In this document: positions 11,117-22,019 of the stretch, in pieces
Layout: every line of letters begins with the position of its first letter
How positions within the stretch are numbered: the first letter of the stretch is position 1
Source of the DNA: Neoceratodus forsteri
Taxonomy: Eukaryota > Chordata > Ceratodontiformes > Ceratodontidae
Reading direction: 5' to 3'
Length of the DNA: 64,000 bases
Assembly: GCA_016271365.2 (NCBI GenBank)
Contig: JADMNL010000028.1
Location: forward strand, 96,999,501-97,063,500
Program-made: the position numbers and the translations under genes
The notes under the pieces: model-generated
Databases searched by the model: none
What the model was told of the DNA's origin: nothing
The model's input: only the letters and a program-made list of their open reading frames with translations

Positions 11117-11539
11117 ATGTACACATTGGAAGAGAGAAGGGACCGGGGGGACATGATAGAGGTCTTCAGGTACATGAAGGGGGTAAATAGGGGAGGAATC
11201 AGGTACATTAAGGGGGTAACTAGGGGAGGAATAGTCAGGGTGCTTCGAAGGAAGGAGGAGGGGGCTACTAGAGGGCATGGGTGGAAGCTGGAGGGGGGAA
11301 GATTCAGGGGAGAAAGGAGGAGGTGCTACTTCACTGAGAGGGTGGTGGAGCCATGGAATGCGCTGCCTAGAGGGCTGGTGGAGGCAGAGACAGTGGAGGG
11401 GTTCAAGAGGGGGTGGGACAGGTACAGGGGAAGGGTTCTGAAAGCAAAATCCAATGCAGCGAGAATATCCGGAACTGGGAAGGGAGAAGCCATAGAAGGC
11501 GAGGGGGGCAGCAAGGTCAGCTCCCAGGGTGGGGGCTGA
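11117..11539 (+). pseudogene. CR1 ORF2 C-terminal domain, copy D
   Basis: C-terminal part of the CR1 ORF2 with YTLEERRDRGDMIEVFRYMKG and, downstream, FTERVVEPWNALPRGLVEAETVEGFKRGWDRYR, the conserved CR1 tail. Inside it, an 11-codon unit (33 bp) is tandemly duplicated in frame at 11168-11200 and 11201-11233, giving MKGVNRGGIRYIKGVTRGG. Confidence 0.7.
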
Positions 11540-11584
11540 CCAAACGAGCAGACGCAAAAGACCGTTAGGCCTATTCTTCTGGCA

Positions 11585-12870
11585 TTTTAGTATGTTAGTA
11601 AGTGCAAAACACATTTCGCCAGAATGTGTAAAATGACAGATGTACTGTTCATAAGGAAGTGTGGAAAATGCCAGTGTTGAAAATCTGGAGTAAAAATATA
11701 ACAAATTACAAGAAATCTACGGCGTGTGGAAACTGAACAATGCACTCGTAATACAGTCATTTTTGGATTTTTCACCAAATTTGCAACATAGGCATTATGA
11801 ACCCACCTCATGAACAGTGGTACTGTTGTTTCATTCATCAGTCCCAAAAGGGGATTCCACGTAATTACTGCAAAATCACCTTTCGGGACTGAATAATGCC
11901 ATGACAGTGACTGAATTCATGAAGAGGGGTCCTGATAACCCCATGTTAAAAATTTGGTGCTAAAATTCCCCAAAATGCCTGAGATATGCACCAAAGTTAA
12001 AAATACCCTATTTGTGCCATTATACAGCTTACCGGCATTTCTTCAGTTCGCGGTCGGCTTTGAGGAGTGCAGTCATGCCCAGTCCCGGTCCACCGAAGAT
12101 CATCGCGCTGGGCTCCAGAGGTAAATATGGGTTGGGGGGTGTGGGAATGCAGGGTGCACAGATGGTGGCTGTGGGTTGTTGGAGGGGGCACGAGACACAG
12201 GGAGAGACCATTTTCTTGGTTTCAGGGAGAAAAAAAAAGACATCGTGGGAAGGTTTTTGTTTTTCAGGTTTTTGCATATGGGGGTTGGCTCCCAGTGTGC
12301 CACCTGTGTTTTGGGAGAGGGGGTACTGAAGCCGACAGGAATTGGGTCCCCCATCAGCAAAGAAAGACTGTTTGGGGGGCATGATGCCAAGGGGGATTGG
12401 GCAGCCTCCTCAGCACACAACAAATGGGGGTGCATTATGCCGACAGGGAGTGGGCTCCCCCATCAGCAAATGAACTGGGTCAGGGGAACGCCGATAGGGG
12501 GACTGGGCACCCCGTCAGCTTTCATGGGGCTCTAAGATGGCATAGCCACTGCCTCGTTGATGAAATGTTACACCAGGCAAGGTTGGTCCCGCCCTGCAAT
12601 GACAGGTCACTCCTTTATTGCAGCAGAATGGCTGATGCTGCAATGACAAGCTGGCCCATGATTCCAGCAGATAAATCATTATAAGTTGGTGGCATTCTGC
12701 AGAACCAGTGTCATTAGGACACTGGGCCTGCAGTGGTTGAGACTGCCAAGCCCAACAATGCAGTGCCGGCATTGGCCGCCACAGTGCCGCACCTCCACAA
12801 CTCGCTTCTCTTCTAAGCTGCCACATAATGTTTCTTGCGCATGTGCACAAGCAAACATAAAAAAAGAGTT
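11585..12870 (+). repeat. Dispersed repeat family R, copy 1
   Basis: Parallels 38330-39910 over its whole length. Shared blocks in order: the 299-bp unit (11585-11850), tgaataatgccatgacagtg and aaaatgcctgagatatgca (11890-11995), the 'cattatacagc..accggcattt' block (12015-12040), a G-rich stretch with gtttttcagg, and the end block atgtttcttgcgcatgtgca (about 12827-12860). ORFs here are low-complexity shadows. Class is unknown; no transposase seen. Confidence 0.6.
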
Positions 12871-13470
12871 AGTGTGTTTGTCTGAGTTGGGTGAAGTGAA
12901 TTGTTATCTGTGCAGTTATCTAGGTGTAAAAGGAAACTGTGGATTGTTATCTATGCAATTAGCTAGGTATAGAAGGAAATAGTGATATGTTATCTGTGCA
13001 GTTAGCTAGGTGTAGAAAGAAACTGTGAGTTGGGGGAGTGGCTTAGGCAGAAGGAAGCCAGGTGTTTTGGATTTAAAAACTGCCCTAGATAGCTTGTGAC
13101 AGAAAACAGCAAGAGGAAGGAGGTGCTGTTAGAACTATACTACTCTACAGGGACTAAAGAACTAGAACTCTACTACTGGGACCTTCAGTTTAGGGTAAAA
13201 ACAAACAAAAAAAGAGTTAGTATGTCTGTCTGAGCTGGGTGAAGTGAATTGTTATCTGTACAGTTAGCTAGGCGTAGAAGGAAACTGTAAATTATCTGTA
13301 CAGTTAGCTAGGTGTAGAAGGAAATGTGAATTGAGTTAGGGGGAGTGGCTTAGGCAGAAGGAAGCCAGGTGTTTTGGATTTAAAAACTGCCCTAGATAGC
13401 TTGTGGCAGAGAACAGCAAGAGGAAGGAGGTGCTATTAGAACTATACTATTCTACTAGGTCTATATTGCC
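12862..13470 (+). repeat. 348-bp tandem repeat with 43-bp sub-repeats
   Basis: Two units starting at agagttagt (about 12865 and 13213), offset about 348 bp. Each holds runs of a 43-bp sub-unit, ttatctgtgcagttagctag plus gtgtagaaggaaactgtg (three in unit 1, two in unit 2), followed by the constant block ggagtggcttaggcagaagg ... gccctagatagcttgtg. The 3' block ttagaactatactactctac also repeats. No coding potential seen. Confidence 0.7.
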
Positions 13471-13784
13471 CTCCTTCCCTTCCCTCCCCCCCCTCCACCC
13501 CCAACCCTAGCCAGTTCTACTTTTATAGGCACAGGATTTGACTGACAACAGGAACTTCCTGTTTGGGAGCAGAAAGGGAGTGATCACAGAGGCACAAAAG
13601 ACTCGCCATCCTAGAAGGAAAAGATTAGCTCTCCATCCCTCTAGCTGCTGGATATCTGACTCTGAGCAAGTAAGAAGGAGACTACTGAGGAATATAGGAA
13701 CTTCCTGTCCCAGAACAGGAAGATCAGGATCTTTAAGGGCACGGAGGTAGTAGGAAAGTAGGGAGAACAAAAATTATATATATT
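13471..13784. other. Unassigned spacer before the LTR element
   Basis: C-rich run (13470-13510), then two ggaacttcctg palindromes (about 13551 and 13699) and an AT run that abuts the left LTR. No recognisable gene. Confidence 0.4.
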
Positions 13785-15329
13785 TGTAACCCCCACCCAG
13801 GTATGCCGTTTCCATCTTGACAGCACTACATGGTGGGGTGGGTTCAGGGAGAAATATGTCACTTGGCACATTGGCTAGGTTTGGCTACTATGCAACAGGG
13901 GCACCCAAGTAACTCCGGACACAGGAAGCAATAACTGTAAAGTCCAATACCAGAAGTGGGATTCTAAAGTGTGGCTTTTATTCACATCCAACAGAATAAC
14001 AAAGCATAGATGGGCCCCCATGGGGGGCTACACTCCTGGTAATGCAGATTTATGGAGATCAGAACACATTCACTTTCACTTTAGCCTTCAGGCTTTGAAA
14101 CACACTGGGCACACAGCCTGCACTTCTACTCTGCTCTGGGTTTCCCTGGCTCAGCTCCCTTGCCGGCCACTTGGACTTTCTTCCTTCCATGGCTCAGCTA
14201 TCATGCCAGCCCTTTGGACAATTTCCATATAGCATGGAAACATTTACTGGTGGCTCCCTAAACCACCTATGAGCACTTCTGGCTCCATCAGGGAGTCTTC
14301 CTCATCAATCCCACGTCTGGGTACTTTCCTCAGGCACCGGACAAGTACCTGAGAGAAAGCAACAGTTGTCCCAAACCAAACCCGTAGAGGAGAATTTGGT
14401 TACTACTGATGGGGGGGGGTCTCCCACCTCTCGCTCCCATAATTCATACCCAGCCATTTCTCTGGACTGTAACACCTCATCCTTGAAAACACTTTGTTGT
14501 GTAGCTTCTCTTTAAATGTCTTCACATTCAATCTACTGTCTTTATATCCCATTTGTGCTGAACTTGAACATACATAATAAGTGGCTGTGTCCATTGCTCT
14601 AGACCCCCACAGAGTTAAGCAGTCCAATCCCCACATCTTCCAAACTGTACTTGGCTGTCTTTTCCTGACCCCACAGTAACAGTCACTTTAGTTTCATCTT
14701 GTTTCAGGTGAAAACACATTAGCCCTTTAGCAGAGCGAACTCACCCCTTGGTTGGAGGTGCCCCACAGGTGTTTTCTCTTCAAAGAAATCTCATCTAGAA
14801 TTTCTGGTGCCTCAGCATGAACTTAACTCATACAGCTTCTTTTTCCCTAGCCGGACCAGGGGAGTTGCTCCTGGAAGCAGGCTGATTCCTTCCCCCCATC
14901 CCCGCAGGGATGGGGCCCTGAAACACTGAAAGCTGTCTCTACCACTTCACTTGGCTCTTCTTGTGTTCCTCTTCAGGTGAGAACACACACCTATACAAAA
15001 AAAATATATAGCTCTTTGACAGAGCTTAGGACTCTGAGGGCCTGCTTACAGCAGAACACCTTCTTCCTCTACTATAGACTGCAACAGACTCTTACAGAAT
15101 GACTTCAAATTCCCCAACATTCAACTCTAACCTTCAACTTCAACATTCCAGTGTGGTTTATGCAGCTCCGACAGTTCTAAAATGATGTCATCCCTCAGTC
15201 TCAGCTGAGACTGAGACCAGAGTGAGACAGTGTGAAATCCATTTAACTGGAGTTTCACAAGCTGCCATCCCTGCCTACCACTAGGTCTAACTGGGATTCT
15301 TGTAACCCCGGGTAACAGTGGGGGTTACA
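13785..15329 (-). repeat. 3' LTR of LTR element 1
   Basis: 1545-bp repeat bounded by TGTAACCCCC and GGGGTTACA. Contains a minus-strand AATAAA at 13977-13982. The flank at 15330 onward reads, on minus, as a moderately purine-rich ggcccagggtgag, in the place of a polypurine tract. Confidence 0.8.
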
Positions 15330-15802
15330 CTCACCCTGGGCCAGGAAAATGACTGTCCGCAGTCATTAGCCACCTGGCTTAGGCCATCTCACCCAATGTG
15401 TTGACTACAGGGAGGTAGCACTACCTTCTCCCCTACCATGTGCTAGCACAGGCAGACAACACTAAGGGCCTAGAGGCCTTTGGCTGACATATCAGCCTCT
15501 ACTCTACTCTACCTGCTAACTATGGGTGCCTAGTGGCTCTGGTAGAATTGTCCAGAGCATAGCCCTAATAGATCAGTACTGCGGCCCTTATGGCCATTCA
15601 GGACCACAGCCTGTCTATCCCCCCAGCCCTCTAGGGAGAACCTGTCTGCCTCTAACTCAAAATTCCCAAAACAAAACAAACAGGGGACCTCCCCCCAACC
15701 CGGGACACCATGCAACCACACACTAGGAGCTAATACCATACACTATGCATTACTCCCACACTCCCTCACAACTATACCTGTGGAAGAAAAAGTTACACAC
15801 AG

Positions 15803-15826
15803 TAACAACAACAACAACAACAACAG
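15803..15826 (+). repeat. (AAC)n microsatellite
   Basis: About eight AAC units inside LTR element 1. LTR element 2 has no such run at the matching position. Confidence 0.9.
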
Positions 15827-15839
15827 TACTTTAAACACT

Positions 15840-16800
15840 GCACTCTAAAGTACTACTGAGGAACTCCGCTGAGTCCCTCCTCCTCTTCTTGTCTTCTCTT
15901 CTATCATCTTCAGGAACACCTGCAAGAAAAAGAAAGGCAACACACACTCCTAATCTGCATACACAGTCTATCTAAACCCCTACCATCAAAACACTGGAGA
16001 ATCCAAAAAAATTTTTTTTAGAAAAGTAGAAAAAAAGTATAACATTAGAAAACAGTAGAAAACAATGACATTTACAATACACAATATTTGGGGATGGAGT
16101 GCCCTAAAAGTCCCATCTAGAGACCACAGTGCCCGAAGACAAGCCCATTAAAGAGTCTCTCCTGGGCCGGAGCCCAGTGAAGCACAGTTCTAGCAGGCCA
16201 AAGTCCCGTAGGGGATAGTCTTTGAGGACAGTTCAAACATCTGGAGTCTGCTAGTGTAGGGTGTGTACTGCAATGTCATAAAAATAGAAAAGTCTGGACT
16301 TACCAGTCCTTTGTAGAACAACACGATTCCACATCTGGTCCTCGGCTGAAGACTCTCCCTGGCAGCATTCATCCAATACAGCTGGGCGGACATCTTCCAG
16401 GAAACAACAGGAGGGCACATCTGGAAACTGCTGGGATGATGTCATCTCTGGAGATGGAACCCTGGAACAGGAACAAAAAGGAAAACAGCTGGTCTGAAGT
16501 CAACCGATACCCAGGCGATGAATCAGGATACAGCTGGGCTGGTGTCCTTTCTGGATCTGAAATCATCTGGTGGGCCAGTTGATGGATTCTGGAAAGCCAG
16601 TACACTGTAGAACTGATGAATGTGGGGCACCTGAGTCCTGGACGTCCAGACTGGTGAAACAACATAGGTACAGCAACTGCTGGAGTGGCAGCACTGGCTA
16701 CCACTGCTCTGCTTTCCATTTGGTAGGCATGGGCACATTCACAGGAAGGTCTTGGCATTGTGACCAATAGCACAATGGGTCAGGTGCTGGAATTATTACC
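15840..16800 (-). other. 3' internal region of LTR element 1
   Basis: Non-coding or decayed interior. Blocks are shared with LTR element 2: gaggaactccgctgagt (15857) with 30690, aagagtctctcctgggccgg (16152) with 30970. The minus frame 16369-16773 shows TPAQLY and similar short repeats that correspond to the TSAQL repeats of element 2. No protein family recognised. Confidence 0.45.
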
Positions 16801-17160
16801 CCATCTGGGCACTCATAATTCACACTGTGAAAGGTTTCATGTTCCTCTCCATCCATTAATTGAACAGTGTCAATAAACAGTGTCCTGCCTCTTTCCACTG
16901 GCTGTTTTCTGAAACATTCTGTTCTTGACATGCTTGTTTGCACCAGGATGCATATATTTCATTGCTTCTTCCCAAATCCAGGATTTCCTGTTTTTCAATC
17001 TCCTTCCAGACTCCAGGAAAGGTTGGAAAGGACATCTCATAGATTTCATTTGCTTTCCTACGTAATCCAGTTTCTTCCTCTTTACTAGCTTTGGTCAACC
17101 TGCTACTTCTTGGCCTAGCTTGGGGTGGCCAGTCCTGGTTTCTTTGCTAGCTATGCATTC

Positions 17161-17898
17161 TTAATCGACACAAAAATGGATCCCTGGCTTCTTCTTGAAC
17201 AGGCAGGCAGTGGAATCACCACTCTCTTCCATGCATTCCTCTGAGGCAAGAGCTTGAGGCTGTGTACCAGTTCCTTTTTCACAAGGCCACATAGGTTCCC
17301 CCTCTTCTTCTTCCTCACTGAGAATCTGTGCCCAGGAGTGAGCAGTCATCCTCACTCCTGAGACTGTCCACTCTTCGCTGGGCGCAGAGGTTGAAACCTC
17401 CCATTCAAGGGCCTCCATTGTCTTGTCTTCACCTATGAGACTTGGGCTAGGCCCCTCTCTCCAAGGGTCTACTGATGCTCTTCCTGAAATGTCTCTCTGC
17501 GACTCAGACTCTGAAACATCAGCACATTGTTCTGTCTGTAAATCTGTACCCTCTTGCTTTGTGCCACACTCTGAGGGGCCTTCTCCAACAGGCTCCACCT
17601 GGTGCTGTGTACTGCCAACTGCAGATTCTTGAACTTTTGTCCATGTGGGAGCCAAACGAATCTTGGGTGCTTTAAACAAACCATATTGCTCTAGACACCC
17701 AGAACAGTGAGGTACCATGAAGACGTCCCTTCCAGCATTTAAGAACATCACACATACTCGCACTGGATATCCAGGAATCACCACATGAGGAGGCAATCAT
17801 CCCCCATAGTAACGTCTCTTAATGTCCCTTAACTTGTTAACTTCTACTGCTATCACAGCCCGGGCATGATCCGGGTAACGGGCTGGTCCTGAAGCCAT
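17161..17898 (-). pseudogene. Unidentified ORF of LTR element 1
   Basis: Minus-strand frame with an ATG at 17896-17898, a TGA at codon 34 (17797-17799), and then 211 open codons to 17161. The first part is basic with a YPDHARA block. After the stop come a PPHVVIP block, two close Cys pairs (one in PHCSGC), and a long acidic C-terminal half rich in E, S and T with an EEEEEG run. A diverged homologue sits in LTR element 2 (32046-32293 and 31556-31819), where it is frameshifted. Conservation between two separate elements implies a real ancestral protein. It resembles no gag, pol or env that I recognise; the Cys pairs could bind zinc. Confidence 0.55.
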
Positions 17899-17899
17899 G

Positions 17900-19265
17900 A
17901 CTGCAGAGAAAACAGACAACGCCACTGTTATTTCAAGTCCCACATCACTGAAAACTTTCTTTCTCTTCAAAATAGCTCTCTGCGTTGTTGTGTTTAGCTA
18001 TCACCCCACCTGTAATGGCGGCGCACTCCCACGATCATCATTCTGTAATTGGGTCAAGCCACTGTACATCTGATTTACACACTCTACTGATAACTTTGCT
18101 CAAACTGCACAAACTTGCACTGTTCTTTTTTCTAGCACATTTATATGATTTACCATGGAATTTTTACTCACTGAAGACATTGCTCTAGCTTACAGTCCCT
18201 TAAAGCCTCAGTATTTCATAGCACAGGATTGCCTGTATTTCTTGCTGCATATCTCATACAACTCATAGTCTCTCACTTGGCTTTGAAAATTATATTGACG
18301 CTGAACCTATAATTATGCTCACAGTTGGTTGCTTAGAATTCTTGCTTTTAGCTAGTTAAACTGGCACAGTCCTTCTTTGTAAAGCGATTACACTGCTAAC
18401 AAACAAATTCAGCTGGACTATGGAAAAATCACACAGTTTGAGCAATTATTTCTGTTGGTACTCACTGTTATCAGTAGCTGTTTGCTGCGATGGAAAACAG
18501 CCTGCAGCCAGTCTTGGAGGCCTCTGGAAAGATGTGGGTTGGCAGTCCTGCCGATCGTCCCTCTGAACACCACACTCACAGTCCAGTCGATTGAGATGCG
18601 GGTTGAGCCCAAATTTAAACAGAAAAATCAGTTTTTTAAAACTTTTACAGTGCTTTCAGTCACTGCGATGCTCCTCCTGGTAAGCCAGTTTGCACACTCC
18701 ACTCACTCTCCCTCTCGAATGCTGTGCAGTCGCTCTAGAGCTGGCTTGGGGACAGGACTGATTGCAGTCTCACCAATCACTCGACGCCATGCAAATGAGC
18801 CTCTTTCCTCTCGAATGCTATTCTCCTCACGGCGATCGTCGAGCAGGCAAAATTTAAACTGCAAACCATTTTTTTTTCAACTGCAGCTCCTCGGTGGGAG
18901 CCCATTTCAACCATTTTTCATGGCCATTAAGCACAATAAGTCTCTCAGTCCACTAGAAAGCATTTCCAATGTCTAGGGTACAATTTTCCTTTTGCTACCC
19001 ACAGTTTTCCACACTTTTCTTTGTCACAAACACTTTTAAAAGCTGACAAATGCTGTAATTTGATGCAGGACAAGGGCATACATTCTCAGGCTTTACTGCT
19101 CCTTGGTAAACAGTTAGCATTTTAATAGCAGCACATGGATAACAGCACACAGTGGCACATTAGTTAAACATTGCTTCAGTTGTTTTGGGCTACCCACTGC
19201 CAGATAGCTAAAATGCTAGCCATTGTCTGAGCGACCTTTCTTACATTCCTCCCTAACTTCCAAAC
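17900..19265 (-). other. 5' leader/interior of LTR element 1
   Basis: AT-richer interior between the primer-binding site and the unidentified ORF. Blocks at 18040-18960 are shared with 32400-33400 of element 2 (for example the 'ccacactcacagtccagtcg' and 'caaatgagcctctttcctct' areas). No ORF above shadow quality. Confidence 0.45.
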
Positions 19266-19288
19266 CCAAATCCTCAGCGGTGCCTCCA
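19266..19288 (-). promoter_or_regulatory. Putative primer-binding site, element 1
   Basis: The minus strand starts TGGAGGCACCGCTGAGGATT four bases inside the right LTR. By eye it matches the complement of a vertebrate tRNA-Leu 3' end at about 18 of 22 positions. Position and leading TGG are as expected; the tRNA assignment is tentative. Confidence 0.5.
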
Positions 19289-19292
19289 TTTT

Positions 19293-20830
19293 TGTAACCC
19301 CCACCCAGGTATGCCATTTCCATCTTGACAGCACTACCTGGTGGGCTGGGTTCAGGGAGAAATATGTCACTCGGCACATTGGCTAGGTTTGACTACTCTG
19401 CAACAGGGGCACCCAAGTAACTCCGGACACAGGAAGCAATAATTGTAATGTTCAATACCAGAAGTGGAACTCTAAAGTGTGGCTTTTATTCACATTCAAC
19501 AGAATAACAAAGCATAGATGGACCCCCATGGGGCTACACTCCTGGTAATGCAGATTTATGGAGATCAGAACACATTCACTTTCACTTTAGCCCTCAGGCT
19601 TTGAAACACACTGGGCACACAGCCCGCACTTTTACTCTGCTCTGGGTTTCCCTGGCTCAGCTCCCTTGTCAGCCACTTGGACTTCCTTCCTTCCATGGCT
19701 CAGCTATCATGCTAGCCCTTTGGACACTTTCCATATATCATGGAAACATTTACTGGTGGCTCCCTAAACCTCCTATGAGCACTTCTGGCTCCATCAGGGA
19801 ATCTTCCTCATCAATCCCACGTCTGGGTATTTTCCTCAGGCACTGGCCAAGTACCTGAAAGAAAGCAACAGGTGTCCCAAAGCAAACCCGTAGAGGAGAA
19901 TTTGGTTACTACTGATGGGGGGTCTCCCACCTCTCTCTCCCATAATTCATACCCAGCCATTTCTCTGGACTGTAACACCTCATCCTTGAAAACACTTTGC
20001 TGTGTAGATTCTCTTTAAATGTATTCACATTCAATCTACTGTCTTTTACATCCCATTTGTGCTGAACTTGAACATACTTAATAAGTGGCTGTGTCCATTA
20101 CTCTAGACCCTCTACAGAGTTAAGCAGTCCAATCCCCACATCTTCCAAACTGTACTTGGCTGTCTTTTCCTGACCCCACAGTAACAGTCACTTGAGTTTC
20201 ATCTTGTTTCAGATGAAAACACATTGGCCCTTTAGCAGAGCGAACTCACCCCTTGATTGCAGGTGCCTCACAGGCATTTTCTCTTCAAAAAAATTTTGTC
20301 TAGAACTTCTGGTGCCTCACCATGAACTTAACTCAGGCAGTTTCTTTTTCCCTAGCCGGACCAGGGGAGTTGCCCCTGGAAGCAGGCTGATTTCTTCCCC
20401 CCATCCCCGCAGGGATGGGGCCCTGAACCACTGAAAACTGTCTCTACCAATTCACTTGGCTCTTCTTGTGTTCCTCTTCAGGTGAGAACACACACCTATA
20501 CAAAAAAAATATAACTCTTTGACAGAGCTTAGGACTCTGAGGGCCTGCTTACAGCAGAGCACCTCCTTCCTCTACTATAGACTGCAACAGACTCTTACAG
20601 AATGACTTCAAATTCCCCAACGTTCTACTCTAACCTCCAACTGCAACATTCCAGTGTGGCTTATGCAGCTCTGACAGTTCTAAAATGATGTCATCTCTCA
20701 GTCTCAGCTGAGACTGAGAACAGAGTGAGACAGTGTGAAATCCATTTAACTGGAGTTTCACAAGCTGCCATCCCTGCCTACCACTAGGTCTATCTGGGAT
20801 TCTTGTAACCCCGGGTAACGGGAGGTTGCA
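19293..20830 (-). repeat. 5' LTR of LTR element 1
   Basis: 1538-bp partner of the left LTR, same TGTAACCCCC start, terminal bases mutated to GGAGGTTGCA. By orientation this is the promoter-bearing 5' LTR. Confidence 0.8.
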
Positions 20831-21324
20831 TATAAAAAAATAATAATAAACAGAGAAAGGAAAGAGTAAGTATACAAAACAACAGTTAAGGGGCCACAAA
20901 TAAGATATGATGGGAATGGTGCAGTGCAGTGGCTGTGGAGCAGCTGTCTTCTGGGAGACATTCTGGAGAATGTGGTGTTGTCCCATCTTCAGGCACCTCT
21001 CTGGGCTGAGGGAGAAGGTTGCTCATCTCTAGGCTGAGTTGGCCAGGATTTGGGGGACCTCCTATCCCTCTCAGGGACCACCAGGGCCACTGCCCTGCCT
21101 CAGAGGTTGCCAAGAAAGATGAGTGTTTGGACCACAATGGGCTCAGGGAGGGTGAGGGTGGTGGAACAGAGGTGCATCCCTCCAGTTGTACCTTTCCACA
21201 ATTCATATGCCATTCTGGCAGAGTGTGGTTCCTCTATAGAGGCACCCACAATGGAGATCTAAGAGGATACTGGGAACCTTCATAAAGGAGACTCACAGGA
21301 GGGTGGCATGGGACCCCACAGAAG

Positions 21325-21835
21325 AAGAAAACAACTCCTGCTGGGGGAATCCATTGTTAGGAGGGTAGAACTGGGGGAGGGAGGGGAGAGGAAAAGAAGG
21401 TGCCTGCCTGGCACCTTGGCTTGGCAGGACAGGGAGTGAATCCTTAGGATCATGGGAGCAGCTGCATGGGGTATTGAGCTGGATGTCATTGTCCACTTAG
21501 GAACAAATGACCTGGCTTGGAAAGGGAACAGAATAGTGGAGAAGGAGTTTGTGGAGTGGGGGAGGGGCCTCAGACAAGTAGCATGCACGGTAACCTTCTC
21601 GGAGGTGCTGCCTGTCTATGGCATGGGTGAGGCTAGGGTGCTCCACACTGTGGGATTCAATCAGTGGTTGAAAAAATGGTGCAGAGCTCAGGGTTTTGGT
21701 TTCATTGAGGATTGGGGGTCCACCTAGATGGATGCAGGCCTATACTGGCACGATGGTCTGTCCAGTAGGGGAACCAGGATCCTAAGTGATAAGTTTAAAT
21801 GCTTCATTGGCAAGCAGTTAAACTAGCCAAGGGGG
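21325..21835 (+). pseudogene. CR1 ORF1 esterase, copy E
   Basis: Begins LLLGESIVRRVELGEG, so the GDS block has changed to GES with the Ser kept. VIVHLGTNDLAWKGN follows at about 21488-21530, then VACTVTFSEVLPVYG and a C-terminal DGLSSRGTRILSDKFK block (about 21750-21800) with the D..H catalytic area (WHDGL). At least one frameshift before GAAAWG (21452) and a stop near 21726. Confidence 0.65.
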
Positions 21836-22019
21836 GGAGGCACTGAAAAGGAGCAGGGAAATCCTAGCCCCCCCAAAAAAATCAGGTTAGTTAGTGAGGT
21901 AAACACCAAGGTAGAGACGTTGATAGGGAGAAGGGCAGGTGTAAATGGAGAAAAAGGCAAAGGCAGTAAGGACAGGGATGGGGCAAAAAGGGGTAAGGCT
22001 GTCAAAAAATGGAGGGTAA

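Larger units (their letters stand above)
6500..11590 (+). mobile_element. CR1-like LINE, near full length (copy D)
   Basis: Plus-strand LINE with, in order, a purine-rich 5' region (about 6500-7930), an ORF1 esterase (7937-8300), ORF2 endonuclease (about 8600-9170), reverse transcriptase (about 9918-10724), and a C-terminal domain (11117-11539). Many frameshifts and stops. The start is approximate; a 559-bp tandem repeat immediately precedes it. The 3' end lies near 11590, where a different repeat begins; no octamer tail is obvious. Confidence 0.75.
13785..20830 (-). mobile_element. LTR retroelement 1, complete with two LTRs
   Basis: Two long direct repeats (13785-15329 and 19293-20830) begin TGTAACCCCC; the left one ends GGGGTTACA and the right one GGAGGTTGCA. 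The minus strand is sense: the AATAAA signal reads on minus (13977-13982), and the primer-binding-site-like sequence lies next to the right LTR (19266-19288, 4-nt spacer). The 3.96-kb interior has no recognisable pol; its only substantial minus ORF is unidentified (17161-17898). By eye the LTRs differ at roughly 5% in the first 150 bp. Target duplication is unclear. Probably a non-autonomous or decayed endogenous-retrovirus-like element. Confidence 0.8.

Noticed and set aside
12029..12435. Overlapping 105-119-codon ORFs on both strands
   Set aside because: Mutually overlapping, no motif, inside dispersed repeat family R.
15330..19265. gag-pol genes in LTR element 1
   Set aside because: No protease, reverse transcriptase or integrase motifs visible in either strand.
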